From NCBI RefSeq assembly GCF_002005225.1, contig NZ_CP019724.1, positions 3,536,501 to 3,600,500 of the forward strand: DNA of 64,000 nt, given 5' to 3'. Position 1 is the first letter of the stretch, and each line of letters opens with the position of its first letter. Source of the stretch: Streptomyces pactum. Its GTDB lineage: Bacteria > Actinomycetota > Actinomycetes > Streptomycetales > Streptomycetaceae. Shown piece after piece: positions 8,040-17,541 of this stretch. A model generated the notes under the pieces. That model was not told where the DNA came from and searched no databases. It saw only the letters and a list, made by a program, of their open reading frames with translations. A program made the translations under genes and the position numbers.

Positions 8040-9857
8040 CTACTTCTTCGGCGGCACCGCCGGTATCCCCAGGAACGGCAGCCGCAGCGCGCCGAAGGCC
8101 TCCGCCGGGACCGCCGGGGACTTGGGCTCGACGGGGGCCAGGCGCTCGTAGGCCGTGCCCTGCGCCGGGCGGGGGTCGCTCTCGCCCTTGTTCGGCCAGT
8201 GCGACATCGCCCGCTCGGCCTGCGCCGTGATGGTCAGGGACGGGTTGACGCCCAGGTTGGCGGAGACCGCGGCGCCGTCGACGACCGAGATGCCCGGGTG
8301 GCCGTAGAGCCGGTGGTACGGGTCTATGACGCCGGTCTCGCGGGAGGCGCCGATGGGGCAGCCGCCGAGGAAGTGGGCGGTGAGCGGGGTACCCATCAGC
8401 TCGCCGACGTTGGAGCCGGCGAAGCCGTTGATCTCGGCGGCGAGCGCGGAGGCGCCCTCCGTGGCCGCCTTGATCTGCTTGGGGTTGGGCGAGCCGTGCC
8501 CCTGGCGGGCGGTGAGCAGGCCCTTGCCGACGCCCGTCGGTTTCAGGTGCGTGGTCAGGGAGTTGTCCACCGACTGCATCACCAGGCCGATGATGGTCCG
8601 CTCCGACCACTTGCGGTTGGACAGGGAGCGCAGGACCAGCAGGGGGTGCCTGGCCGCGTGGCCCAGGAAACCCAGCACGCGGGACGTGCCGGAGGCGGTC
8701 TGCCCGGCGTAGGGGACCTGGAGGATGGACAGGCCGCCCATCGAGTTGGAGCCCTTGCCGTAACGCACCGGCTCGATGTGGGTGTTGGCGTCCGGGTGGA
8801 TCGAGGACGTGATGGCGACGCCGCGCGTGAAGTCGGCCCGGGGCTCGCCGGTGGCCCTGCGGTAGCGCCGGTCGTCAGTCTGGGCGCCGACCAGCGCCTC
8901 GGAGTTGGTGCGGGTCAGCTCGCCGAGCTTGGCGGATATGTGCGGGAGCTGGCCGCCCGCCTTCATGCGGTGCAGCAGGGTCTGGGTGCCGTAGGTACCG
9001 GCTGCTATGACGACCCGGCGGGCCGTGAAGGTGCGGCCCGCGCCCTTCTTCCGCCGGTCGGTGGGGAGGGTGGCGATGGCGAAGCCGCCGCGCGAGTCCT
9101 CGGTGACCGAGGCGGCCGTCGTCATGGGGTGCACGACCGCGCCCGCCTTCTCGGCGAGGTACAGGTAGTTCTCGTTGAGGGTGTTCTTCGCGCCGTGCCG
9201 GCAGCCGGTCATGCACTCGCCGCACTCGTTGCAGGCCTTGCGGTCGGGGCCCGCGCCGCCGAAGTAGGGGTCGGACACCTGCTCGCCGGGCTCCGCCCGC
9301 ACCGTGCCGTCGGCGTCCTCGCCGTCGCCGAAGAAGACGCCGACCGGCGCCATGTGGAAGGTGTCGCCGACGCCCATCCGCTCGGCGGCGGCCTTCAGGT
9401 GCACGTCGGAGGGGGTCATGGTCGGGTTGAGCCGGACGCCGAGCATGCGCCTGGCCTGGTCGTAGTACGGCGTCAGTTCGTCGTGCCAGTCGGTGATGTC
9501 ACGCCACTGGGGGTCGTCGAAGAAGGGCTTCGGCGGCACGTAGAGGGTGTTGGCGTAGTTCAGGGACCCGCCGCCGACCCCGGCGCCTGCCAGGACCATG
9601 ACATTTCCGAGCAGGTGGATGCGCTGGATGCCGAACATGCCGAGCTTCGGCGCCCAAAGGTAGTTCTTCAGGTCCCAGGAGTTCTTCGGCAGCGACTCCC
9701 CGGTGAAGCGGCGGCCGGCTTCCAGGACGCCCACGCGGTAGCCCTTCTCGGTGAGGCGGAGCGCGGAGACCGAACCGCCGAACCCCGACCCCACGACGAT
9801 GACGTCGTAGTCGTACCCGTTCTCGTCCCGGGTCTGGACAGACTTCTCCTGCGACAC
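8040..9857 (-). CDS. GMC-family oxidoreductase, cholesterol-oxidase-like
   Basis: 605 residues from the GTG at 9857, with GAGGAG 8-13 bases upstream. The N-terminal dinucleotide motif is VVGSGFGGSVSALRL, and the second FAD-binding stretch is GAGVGGGSLNYAN. A Cys-rich insert (CNECGECMTGCRHGAKNT, residues about 209-226) and the C-terminal GGCPIG and NLGVNPSLTITA motifs are typical of the actinobacterial branch that includes M. tuberculosis ChoD. That branch is also found near guaB genes in mycobacteria. It is an FAD-dependent alcohol/sterol oxidoreductase; the natural substrate is not established. It lies 37 bp downstream of the aldehyde dehydrogenase gene, so the pair is probably co-transcribed. 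Confidence 0.88.
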   Translation of the reverse strand: MSQEKSVQTRDENGYDYDVIVVGSGFGGSVSALRLTEKGYRVGVLEAGRRFTGESLPKNSWDLKNYLWAPKLGMFGIQRIHLLGNVMVLAGAGVGGGSLNYANTLYVPPKPFFDDPQWRDITDWHDELTPYYDQARRMLGVRLNPTMTPSDVHLKAAAERMGVGDTFHMAPVGVFFGDGEDADGTVRAEPGEQVSDPYFGGAGPDRKACNECGECMTGCRHGAKNTLNENYLYLAEKAGAVVHPMTTAASVTEDSRGGFAIATLPTDRRKKGAGRTFTARRVVIAAGTYGTQTLLHRMKAGGQLPHISAKLGELTRTNSEALVGAQTDDRRYRRATGEPRADFTRGVAITSSIHPDANTHIEPVRYGKGSNSMGGLSILQVPYAGQTASGTSRVLGFLGHAARHPLLVLRSLSNRKWSERTIIGLVMQSVDNSLTTHLKPTGVGKGLLTARQGHGSPNPKQIKAATEGASALAAEINGFAGSNVGELMGTPLTAHFLGGCPIGASRETGVIDPYHRLYGHPGISVVDGAAVSANLGVNPSLTITAQAERAMSHWPNKGESDPRPAQGTAYERLAPVEPKSPAVPAEAFGALRLPFLGIPAVPPKK

Positions 9858-9894
9858 GTGCTCTCCTCGTCGAGAACGGGCTTCGGTTGGGGGT

Positions 9895-11508
9895 TCAGCG
9901 GAAGCGGAATGCCTTCATCGCACGCAGGCTCCGGCTCATGAACGCCGCGTACTTCTCGTCGTCCATGCCCAGCGACGGTGCCATGGGCAGCAGCCGCTGG
10001 TGGGCGACCGTCTGGGCCTCGGTGTACTTGAGGATGCCCTCGGAGCCGTGCCGGCGGCCGAGGCCGGAGTCCTTCATGCCGCCCATCGGGGACTGGACGC
10101 TGCCGTAGGCGGACGCGTACCCCTCGTTGATGTTGACGGTGCCGGTGCGCATGCGGGCGGCGACGTCGCGGCCGCGCCGGGCGTCCTTCGTCCAGACCGA
10201 GGAGTTCAGGCCGTACGGCGTGGCGTTGGCGTGCTCGACCGCCTCGTCCACGGTCTTGAAGCGGTAGACGGACACGACCGGGCCGAAGGTCTCCTCGGTG
10301 CACACGGTCATGGGGGCCGCGACCCCGTCGAGGATGGTCGGCTCGTAGAAGTACGGGCCGATGTCCGGGCGGGCGACCCCGCCGGCGACGAGTTTCGCGC
10401 CCCGCTCGACGGCGTCCGCCACGTGCGCCTTCACGGTCTCCAACTGCCGCTCCCCGACCAGCGAGCCCATGTCGGCGCCGTAGGCGAGGGAGGTGCCGAG
10501 GCGCATGGCCTTGGTGCGGGCGGCGAAGCGCTCCAGGAAGGCGTCGGCGACCGACTCGTGGACGTAGAGCCGCTCGATGGAGATGCAGAGCTGGCCGGCC
10601 GAGGAGAAGCAGGCGCGGACGGCGCCCGCCGCGGCCTTCTCGATGTCGGCGTCCTCCAGCACCAGCATGGCGTTCTTGCCGCCGAGTTCGAGGGAGACGC
10701 CGACCAGACGGGCGGCGGCGCCCTGGGCGACCTCCCGGCCGGTGCGGGTCGAGCCGGTGAAGGAGACGTAGTCGGCGTGCTTGACGACCTCGGGACCGAC
10801 GACCGGGCCGTCGCCGAGGACGACCTGGAAGACCTCGGCGGGCAGCCCGGCCTCGATGAGCAGGTCGCGGGCCCACAGGGCGGTCAGGCAGGTCTCGGTG
10901 TCGGGCTTCATCACGACCGCGTTGCCGGCGACGAACGCGGGGAGCGCGTCGCCGACGGACAGCTCCAGCGGGTAGTTCCAGGGGGCGATCTGGCCGACGA
11001 CGCCGCGCGGGTGGCGCAGCTCGGTCACCTTCGTCAGGGTCGGTACGGCGCCGGTGTGCCGCTTGGGCCGCAGATACGCGGGCGCCTTGCGGCCGTAGTG
11101 CCGGGCGACGACGGCGACGGCCTGGACCTCCTCGTGGGCGTGCAGGCGGGCCTTGCCGGTCTCGAGCTGGATCAGGTCGAGGACCTCGGCCTGGCGTTCG
11201 AGGACCAGGTCGTGGAAGCGCAGCAGGACGGCGGCGCGCTGCCGTACCGGCGTGCGCGCCCACACGGCCTGGGCGGCGCGGGCCCGGTCGAAGGCTCCGG
11301 CCACGTCCTCGGGCGTCGACTCGGGCAGGTCGGCCAGCTTCTCGCCGGTGAACGGCGTGTGGTTGGCGGTGCGGCCGGAGCCGGCCACGCCCTTGGTGAG
11401 CTGGGCGACCAGCTCGGGCGTGACCACGTCGGCAGCGGTGCGGGCGCCCGCGGGGGCGGGGGCGAGAGGGTTCGTGCCGGTGATTTCCGGGGCCTGCGCG
11501 TCCGTCAT
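9895..11508 (-). CDS. gabD2: Succinate-semialdehyde dehydrogenase (NADP+)
   Basis: 537 residues. Aldehyde dehydrogenase hallmarks are all present: the cofactor loop APWNYPLELSVG, the general-base Glu in LELGGKNAM, the catalytic Cys in SSAGQLCIS, and the C-terminal EETFGPVVSVY. Gln-Leu-Cys-Ile-Ser together with overall similarity points to the GabD2 branch, which oxidises succinic semialdehyde to succinate, but substrate specificity is inferred from family resemblance only. It is the first gene of a probable two-gene operon with the GMC oxidoreductase. Confidence 0.88.
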   Translation of the reverse strand: MTDAQAPEITGTNPLAPAPAGARTAADVVTPELVAQLTKGVAGSGRTANHTPFTGEKLADLPESTPEDVAGAFDRARAAQAVWARTPVRQRAAVLLRFHDLVLERQAEVLDLIQLETGKARLHAHEEVQAVAVVARHYGRKAPAYLRPKRHTGAVPTLTKVTELRHPRGVVGQIAPWNYPLELSVGDALPAFVAGNAVVMKPDTETCLTALWARDLLIEAGLPAEVFQVVLGDGPVVGPEVVKHADYVSFTGSTRTGREVAQGAAARLVGVSLELGGKNAMLVLEDADIEKAAAGAVRACFSSAGQLCISIERLYVHESVADAFLERFAARTKAMRLGTSLAYGADMGSLVGERQLETVKAHVADAVERGAKLVAGGVARPDIGPYFYEPTILDGVAAPMTVCTEETFGPVVSVYRFKTVDEAVEHANATPYGLNSSVWTKDARRGRDVAARMRTGTVNINEGYASAYGSVQSPMGGMKDSGLGRRHGSEGILKYTEAQTVAHQRLLPMAPSLGMDDEKYAAFMSRSLRAMKAFRFR

Positions 11509-11620
11509 GAGCCGCAGGGTATGACGCCGCGAGGGCTTTGTGTACCCGTCGGTAATCGGGATTCACCGAGTGCTCACACAACGCCAGTGATCGCTGGCAA
11601 CAAACACGCTGATCAGGGCG

Positions 11621-12508
11621 TTATGTGGAAGGGTTGAACCCGATCACTTCTTTTCGGTCCGGAGCGGGCCCAGGGCCGCGCCGACGGTCGCCGACCACCG
11701 CCGCCAGTTCCTCGGCGATCTCCTCGGCGAACTGCTCCGCCTCCGGTCGCCGTCCGGAGTCCTTCGCCAGCAGCCGTTCGATCAGCGGACCGAGCGGACC
11801 GGCGGCCGAGCCCTCGGCGGCTGTGGTGGCGCGCTCGGTCGCGGTGGCGGCCTGCTCGGCGGCGGTGCGCTCGACGGGGCCGGCGGGCTCGGCGATGGTG
11901 GTGCGCCCGGCGGCGGTTGTGGCGTGTTCCGCGGTGGCGGCGTGCAGCAGGACGCCCAGGGACCGCAGGTCGGCGGCGGGTCCGGCGCCGCGCAGGGGTT
12001 CCTCGCCCGGTACGTGGTCGGTGCCGAAGCCGGTGAGCACGACGCGGCCGTGCGGGCCGAGCAGGACGTTGGCGGGTTTCACGCCGCGGTGCACGATGCC
12101 GACCGAGTGCGCGGCACGCAGGGCGCCCAGGACGGCGAGCCCTATCCGGGCGGCCTCGGGCGCTGCCACCGGTCCCCGCCGGAGCGCCTCGCGCAGGGAC
12201 TCGCCGCGCACCCACTCCATGACGATCCAGGGCAGTCCGTCGGGTCCGGCCTCCTCCACGACCACGTCGTGGATGCGGACGGCGGCGGGGTGGTCGACGC
12301 GGGCGGCCGCACGCGCCTCGCGGTAGAGGCGGTGGGCGGCCCGGCGGTACGTCTCGTCCGCCGGGCCGCCGGGCAGCCGCGGCCGTTTGACGGCGACCTC
12401 CCGGTCCGCGACCTCGTCGTACGCCTGCCAGACGGTGCCCGACGCGCCGGATCCGACGCGCCGGCCCAGGCGGTACCGCTGCCCGACCAGCCGGTCCTGT
12501 GCTCCCAT
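11621..12508 (-). CDS. Soluble pseudokinase (Ser/Thr kinase fold)
   Basis: 295 residues. The glycine loop (GSGASGTVW) and the ATP-anchoring Lys41 (EVAVKRP) are intact. The catalytic loop reads HRG (140-142) instead of HRD, so the catalytic Asp is Gly. The metal-binding DFG reads GFG (160-162). Both acidic residues needed for phosphotransfer are therefore gone. After the shortened C-lobe comes an Ala/Thr/Glu-rich linker (about 205-245). There is no membrane segment. The start ATG overlaps the stop of the upstream kinase (TGATG at 12506-12510), so the two are translationally coupled and probably act as a pair. It may bind nucleotide and act as a regulator or scaffold. Confidence 0.85.
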   Translation of the reverse strand: MGAQDRLVGQRYRLGRRVGSGASGTVWQAYDEVADREVAVKRPRLPGGPADETYRRAAHRLYREARAAARVDHPAAVRIHDVVVEEAGPDGLPWIVMEWVRGESLREALRRGPVAAPEAARIGLAVLGALRAAHSVGIVHRGVKPANVLLGPHGRVVLTGFGTDHVPGEEPLRGAGPAADLRSLGVLLHAATAEHATTAAGRTTIAEPAGPVERTAAEQAATATERATTAAEGSAAGPLGPLIERLLAKDSGRRPEAEQFAEEIAEELAAVVGDRRRGPGPAPDRKEVIGFNPST

Positions 12509-14256
12509 CAGGGGTTGCCGACCTCCCAGTTGGCGATCACTGTCCGGGCTATCTCCCGTCCCTCGTCGGCGAAGTAGCCCTTGCGGGGGGAGTCGATCGA
12601 CACCTTGTACATGTCGCCGTTCCCCGCCCGGTAGTAGACGATGCGGAACTCGCGCTCGCGGGGGTTCTGCGTGTCCGCGGTCGTGTAGGCGATGGTGTTC
12701 TCGGCGGCCTTGCCGTCCTTGTACTCGGTCGCCACCGGTTCACCCTCGGGGGCGGGCTTGACGGCGAAGTTCCAGGAGTACTCGCCGTCCTTGAGCACGT
12801 CCCAGTCCGCCCACGCGTTGGCGATCGCGGTGTCCGGGATCTCGTCGTCCTTGTCGTCGGCCTTGATGTCGCGGTCCACCGAGACGGTGACCGCACCGCT
12901 CGGGTCGGTGAACGTCTCGTTGGTGCCGTCCCAGTCGTCCGGGTGCTTCTGCTTCACGAAATCGGTCGGTACGCCGACGCTCACGCCGACCTTGTCGTCG
13001 AGCTTCTGCTGCTTCCAGCCCTCCGGCAGGGGCCCCGCGAAGGGGTCCGCGATCACCAGGTACGACGCCACCGCCGCCGCGGCGACCGTCGCGCCGAGGG
13101 TGATCCACGCGTTGCGGCCCAGCCGTACACCCCACCGGGACACGCGCGCTGGGCCCGTCCCCTCCGGCCCGTCGAGCCGGACCACCTGGGTGGGCGGCGG
13201 CGCGGGCGGGTTCGCGGCGGCGTCCAGCAGGGCGCGGACCCGGGCGGCGTCCGGGCGGCGGGCCGGGTCCTTGTCCAGCAGGCCCGTGATGACCTCGGCC
13301 AGCGGTCCGAGCGCGGCGGCGGGCGGCGCGGGCGCGGCGTTGAGCACGGACTGCAGCGTGGCAGGGGTGTTGCTGCGGCGGAACGGCGAGACGCCCTCCG
13401 TCGCCGCGTACAGCACCACGCCCAGCGACCACAGGTCGCTCGCCGGGCCGGGGCGCTGGCCCAGCACCCGCTCCGGGGCGATGTACTCGGGCGAGCCGAC
13501 GAAGCCGCCGGTGTCGGTCAGGTTGGTCTCGCCTTCGATCTGGGCGATGCCGAAGTCGGTGAGGACGACGCGGTCGTACCGGCCGAGCAGTACGTTGTCC
13601 GGTTTCACGTCCCGGTGCAGGATGCCGGCCGCGTGCGCGGCCTCCAGGGCGCCGAGCACCTCCAGGCCGATCCGGGCCGCCTCGCGCGCGCCCAGCGTTC
13701 CCTCCTGCAACGCGTCGCCCAGCGAGCGGCCCCGCACCAGCTCCATCACGATCCACGGCTGGTCGTCCACCACCGCCACGTCGTGCACGTCGACCACGGC
13801 GGGGTGGTCGAGCCGGGCCGCGGCGCGTGCCTCGCGGCGCATCCGCTCGAAGGCGTTGTCCCGCTCGCGTTCGGGAAGATGGTCGGGTACGCGGGGTTCC
13901 TTGACGGCGACCTCGCGGTCCACGGTCTCGTCCTTCGCCCGCCAGACCGTGCCCATACCGCCGTGCCCGAGCTTGGCGATCAGCCGGTAGCGGCCGGCGA
14001 TGAGCCGCCCCGCGCCCGGGTCCGGCGCGGGCGACTCCGGGGCCCCGGGGGGCGACGGCGCAGGCGACGGCGACGGCGGCTGCCGCTGCGGCTGCGGCTG
14101 CGGCTGCGGCTGCGGCTGCGGCTGCGGCGTCACGACCTGGGTGGGCGCCGCGTACGGGTTGCCGGGATGTGGCAGGGCGACGGGCTGGTCCGGTGGCCGC
14201 AGGCCGAAACTCGTAGGCTCGTCCGACCCGTTGCGGGGTCCCCCGTTGCTGCTCAT
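12508..14256 (-). CDS. Transmembrane Ser/Thr protein kinase with QP-repeat N-terminus
   Basis: About 582 residues from the ATG at 14256; an ATG at 14268 is also possible. The N-terminal ~95 residues are disordered, with a (Gln-Pro)7 tract encoded by a hexanucleotide repeat near 14080-14130. The kinase domain is complete: GHGGMGTVW, VAVKEP, ILHRDVKPDN, LTDFGIAQ and SPEYIAPER. One membrane helix (WITLGATVAAAAVASYLVIA) leads to an extracytoplasmic beta-rich domain of ~170 residues related to those of two other kinases in this array. It is membrane-bound, with an unknown extracellular cue. The homologous cluster of S. coelicolor (which includes PkaI) has been connected to phosphorylation of spore-wall proteins. 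The gene is coupled to the downstream pseudokinase. Confidence 0.9.
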   Translation of the reverse strand: MSSNGGPRNGSDEPTSFGLRPPDQPVALPHPGNPYAAPTQVVTPQPQPQPQPQPQPQRQPPSPSPAPSPPGAPESPAPDPGAGRLIAGRYRLIAKLGHGGMGTVWRAKDETVDREVAVKEPRVPDHLPERERDNAFERMRREARAAARLDHPAVVDVHDVAVVDDQPWIVMELVRGRSLGDALQEGTLGAREAARIGLEVLGALEAAHAAGILHRDVKPDNVLLGRYDRVVLTDFGIAQIEGETNLTDTGGFVGSPEYIAPERVLGQRPGPASDLWSLGVVLYAATEGVSPFRRSNTPATLQSVLNAAPAPPAAALGPLAEVITGLLDKDPARRPDAARVRALLDAAANPPAPPPTQVVRLDGPEGTGPARVSRWGVRLGRNAWITLGATVAAAAVASYLVIADPFAGPLPEGWKQQKLDDKVGVSVGVPTDFVKQKHPDDWDGTNETFTDPSGAVTVSVDRDIKADDKDDEIPDTAIANAWADWDVLKDGEYSWNFAVKPAPEGEPVATEYKDGKAAENTIAYTTADTQNPREREFRIVYYRAGNGDMYKVSIDSPRKGYFADEGREIARTVIANWEVGNP

Positions 14257-14337
14257 GGGTCCATCCATATCGCGCCCCGCGTGTCCGTATCCACCAACCG
14301 GGCGCCCCGGTCACAGACCCGTGACGCACGCTGCCGC

Positions 14338-15510
14338 TTATCTCCTGTTTACGTGCGTTGCGGAGGACTCCGAAGAGGATGCCGCCGCGGCGGGAGGCCC
14401 GGGGGAAGGGGCGGAGCGGGACCCGGACACAGGCGCGGGCGCGGACGGGGACACGGAAACCGGCACCGAAACGGAAACGGACCGGGACGGGGACATCGGG
14501 CCCGTGGTCGGCGTCGCGGGGGTCGAACGCGTCGGCGTACCTCCCCCGTCGCCGTCCCCGTCGGCGAGCAGGGCCGCCGCCGAGATGCCCGCACCGGCCG
14601 CCGCGACGACCAGCAGCACCGCCATGAGCACGCCCCGCGGCACGCGCCGGGGCGCACCGGTCCGGGGCTGCTCGGGGGTGCGGCCCGTGGCCAGGAAGGC
14701 ACGCAGCATCCGCTCGGCCTCCGCCGCGTCCAGCCGCCGTTGGGGGTCGCGTTCCAGCAGGCCCCGCACGACGGGGAGGATGGGGCCGGCCTGCGCGGGC
14801 GGGCGGATCTCCTCGGTGACCACGGCGTGCAGGACACCGCCCAGCGAGTCGCGGTGGAAGGGCGAGGCGCCGCTGAGGACCGCGCACAGCAGCACACCCA
14901 GCGACCACAGGTCCGACTCCGGCCCGGTCCCGGCACCGGACATCCGCTCGGGGGCGGTGTACTCCGGGGAGCCGACGAAGGAGCCGGTCTCGGTGAGCGT
15001 GGTGGCGCCCGCGACCTGGGCCACGCCGAAGTCGGTGAGCACGACCCGGCCGTCCTCGGCGACCAGCACGTTGGACGGCTTCACGTCCCGGTGCAGGATC
15101 CCGGCCGCGTGCGCGGTGCGCAGGGCGTCGAGCAGGGCGATGCCGATCCGGGCGGCCTCGGTGGCGTCGACCGGGCCCTGGCCGAGGACGCGGTCGGCGA
15201 GCGAGCCGCCGTCGACCAGTTCCATGACCATGTACGCCCGTTCGTCGTCCTCGACGACGTCGTGCACGACGATGACGTGCGGATGGCTGAGCTGTGCGAC
15301 CGCGCGGGCCTCGCGCAGGGTGCGTTCACGGCGCCGCCGCGCCTCGGCCGCGGAGAGGCTCTCGTCGAGGGGAAGCGCCTTCACGGCCACCTCGCGCGCG
15401 AGCAGTTGGTCGGTGGCCCGCCACACGATGCCCATGCCGCCGTGGCCGAGCCGCTCGTGAAGCCGGTAACGGCCCGCGATGACACGCCCGCCCGCCCCCT
15501 CGGTCACCAT
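14338..15510 (-). CDS. Transmembrane Ser/Thr protein kinase with Ser/Pro-rich tail
   Basis: 390 residues from the ATG at 15510; a short upstream extension to 15528 is unlikely. The kinase motifs are complete: GHGGMGIVW, EVAVKAL, ILHRDVKPSN, LTDFGVAQ and SPEYTAPER. One membrane helix (GVLMAVLLVVAAAGAGISAAALL) is followed by only a ~75-residue Ser/Pro/Thr/Val low-complexity tail, so unlike its neighbours it has no folded outer domain. Its stop is 81 bp from the next kinase start. It may signal together with the neighbouring receptor kinases. Confidence 0.9.
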   Translation of the reverse strand: MVTEGAGGRVIAGRYRLHERLGHGGMGIVWRATDQLLAREVAVKALPLDESLSAAEARRRRERTLREARAVAQLSHPHVIVVHDVVEDDERAYMVMELVDGGSLADRVLGQGPVDATEAARIGIALLDALRTAHAAGILHRDVKPSNVLVAEDGRVVLTDFGVAQVAGATTLTETGSFVGSPEYTAPERMSGAGTGPESDLWSLGVLLCAVLSGASPFHRDSLGGVLHAVVTEEIRPPAQAGPILPVVRGLLERDPQRRLDAAEAERMLRAFLATGRTPEQPRTGAPRRVPRGVLMAVLLVVAAAGAGISAAALLADGDGDGGGTPTRSTPATPTTGPMSPSRSVSVSVPVSVSPSAPAPVSGSRSAPSPGPPAAAASSSESSATHVNRR

Positions 15511-15626
15511 GCGCCCATCATGCCCCACCGGACGGACCGGCTCCGGGCCGTCGTAACCCGGGTGGCCGACAACCGACGGACGCGCGGGTGCCGTTGCGGC
15601 GGGTTCAGGCCATCACACGGCGCGGA

Positions 15627-17378
15627 TCAGGCGGTCTTCTCCTGCCAGCTCTGCAGCACCGTCCGGAACTGCTGCCGCGCGGTCTCCCAGTCCTCGGCGG
15701 GCGACGACATGTAGATGACGTACTCGACGCCGTCACGGGACATGTACGCCTCCTCGACGGCGCGGCGCGGACCGGGGAAGGGGGTGTCCTTCGCCAGCGC
15801 GGTCCAGGTGTACTCCCACCGGGCGCTCTTGTGGTCGCGGTAGGTGGTCCGCTCCAGGGTGACGCGCCGGTAGTCGACCAGCCGCTGGAGCTGTACCTCC
15901 AGGTCGAGCTGGTGGGCGTACGGGTCGTTGTAGTCGGGGGCGGTGTCGACGGCGATGCGGACGAAGTGCTCGCCGCCGTCGGGGGTGTAGTCGATCTGCC
16001 GGAGCTCGCCCTGGTCGTCGTACACCTTCCGCTGCCAGTTCTCGGGCAGGTGGAGGCTGAAACCCACCGGGTCGTCCCGGCGGACCCAGCCTGCCGGGAC
16101 GGACCCGCCGGTGTCCTCGCCGGCCGTGGCGGAGGCGGAAGGGGACGGTGAGTGGGTGGGGTCGCCCCCTGCCGTGGAGCCGCCCCCGCCCCGTTGCTGG
16201 AGCACCACGGCGGTGCCCGCGCCGATGAGGGCGGCTACGGCGACGACCAGGGCGAGTGTGCGCAGGCGTCGGCGCCGAGGCCGTACGGGAGCGGCGCCCG
16301 TGGGGCCGGCCGGCGCGTACCCCGCCGCCGTGGGGCCCGTCGGCGCGGCTCCCGTCGCCGCGTGCCCCGTGGCCGCCTGCCCCATCGCCGTGGGGCCCAT
16401 CGCGGTGGGGCCGACCGCCGTCGGACCGGTCATCGGCCGGTACGGCGTGGCGGTGGTCCCGCCCGTCGTCCCCGGCGTCCCGGGGCGGGCCGTGCCGTTC
16501 TCCCCCCGCGGGCCCGAGTACCGCGTCGGCACATACGCCTGGGCCGCGTCCGGCCGCCGCCCCTCCGCCGCCTCCGCGAGCATCTGCTCGGTCTCGGTCA
16601 TGCCGGGCCGCGAGGCCGGTTCCTTGCGCAGCAGGGCGCTGATGACGGGCGCGAGCGCGCCGGCGTGCCGGGGCTCGGTGGCCTCCTCCTCGACGACCGC
16701 CTGCATGGTGGTGAGCGGCGAGGTGCGCCGGAACGGCGACCTGCCCTCGACCGCCGTGTACAGCGTCGCGCCCAGCGCCCACAGGTCGGAGGCGGGGCCG
16801 GGGTCGTGGCCGCGGACGCGCTCGGGTGCCAGGTAGTCGACGGAGCCGACGACCTCGCCGGTCCGCGTGATGGTGGAGTCGCCCTCGATCTGCGCGATGC
16901 CGAAGTCGGTGAGCAGCACCCGGCCGTCGTCGGCCAGGAGCACGTTGCCGGGCTTGACGTCGCGGTGCAGTACGCCGGCGGTGTGCGCGGCGCGCAGGGC
17001 ACGCAGCACCCACAGGCCGATCCGGGCCGCCTCGCGCGGATCGACCCGCTCCTCCTCCTTGACCGCGTCGGCCAGTGAACGGCCCTCGACCAGTTCCATC
17101 ACGATCCACGGCCGGCCGTCGTGTTCGAGTACGTCGTGGACGGTGACGACGGCCGAGTGGTTGATCCGCGCCGCCGCGCGTGCCTCTCCCCGGGTGCGCG
17201 CCAGCAGTATCGCCTGGTCGCTCTCGGAGACGTAGAGCGCGGCGGTCAGCTCCTTGATGGCGACGGTCCGGTGCAGCACCTCGTCGTGTGCGCGCCACAC
17301 CCGGCCCATGCCGCCGCTGCCGATGGCGTCCCCGAGCCGGTAACGGCCCGCGACGAGCCGGCCCTGCATCTGATTCAC
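15627..17378 (-). CDS. Transmembrane Ser/Thr protein kinase with outer sensor-like domain
   Basis: 583 residues from the GTG at 17378, with GGGG just upstream; the ATG at 17369 is an alternative. The kinase motifs are complete: GSGGMGRVW, VAIKEL, VLHRDVKPGN, LTDFGIAQ and VDYLAPER. A juxtamembrane linker of about 110 residues carries a short repeat (GPTAV/GPTAM units). Then come an Arg-rich stop, a membrane helix (LALVVAVAALIGAGTAVVL), a Ser/Pro linker and a folded C-terminal domain of ~150 residues (GFSLHLPENW to LQSWQEKTA). It is predicted to autophosphorylate and to sense an envelope signal. Confidence 0.9.
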   Translation of the reverse strand: MNQMQGRLVAGRYRLGDAIGSGGMGRVWRAHDEVLHRTVAIKELTAALYVSESDQAILLARTRGEARAAARINHSAVVTVHDVLEHDGRPWIVMELVEGRSLADAVKEEERVDPREAARIGLWVLRALRAAHTAGVLHRDVKPGNVLLADDGRVLLTDFGIAQIEGDSTITRTGEVVGSVDYLAPERVRGHDPGPASDLWALGATLYTAVEGRSPFRRTSPLTTMQAVVEEEATEPRHAGALAPVISALLRKEPASRPGMTETEQMLAEAAEGRRPDAAQAYVPTRYSGPRGENGTARPGTPGTTGGTTATPYRPMTGPTAVGPTAMGPTAMGQAATGHAATGAAPTGPTAAGYAPAGPTGAAPVRPRRRRLRTLALVVAVAALIGAGTAVVLQQRGGGGSTAGGDPTHSPSPSASATAGEDTGGSVPAGWVRRDDPVGFSLHLPENWQRKVYDDQGELRQIDYTPDGGEHFVRIAVDTAPDYNDPYAHQLDLEVQLQRLVDYRRVTLERTTYRDHKSARWEYTWTALAKDTPFPGPRRAVEEAYMSRDGVEYVIYMSSPAEDWETARQQFRTVLQSWQEKTA

Positions 17379-17541
17379 GTTGCCCCGCAATGGTCTTGTC
17401 CAAAGTCAGACTAGGGACCGGGCCCCGTCCGGGGAACGGGTGGGGCGGTATGGAAACCGCTCTGTGACGGTTGTCGCTTTCTGTGACAGGAGGCAACCAT
17501 CGCGGCGGACAGCGGGCCGACCGTCCCCGGTTGAGGCACGG

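Noticed and set aside
12499..15714. 1071-codon open frame antisense to the kinase genes
   Set aside because: Mirrors the codon bias of the true minus-strand kinases; no motif, no ribosome site.
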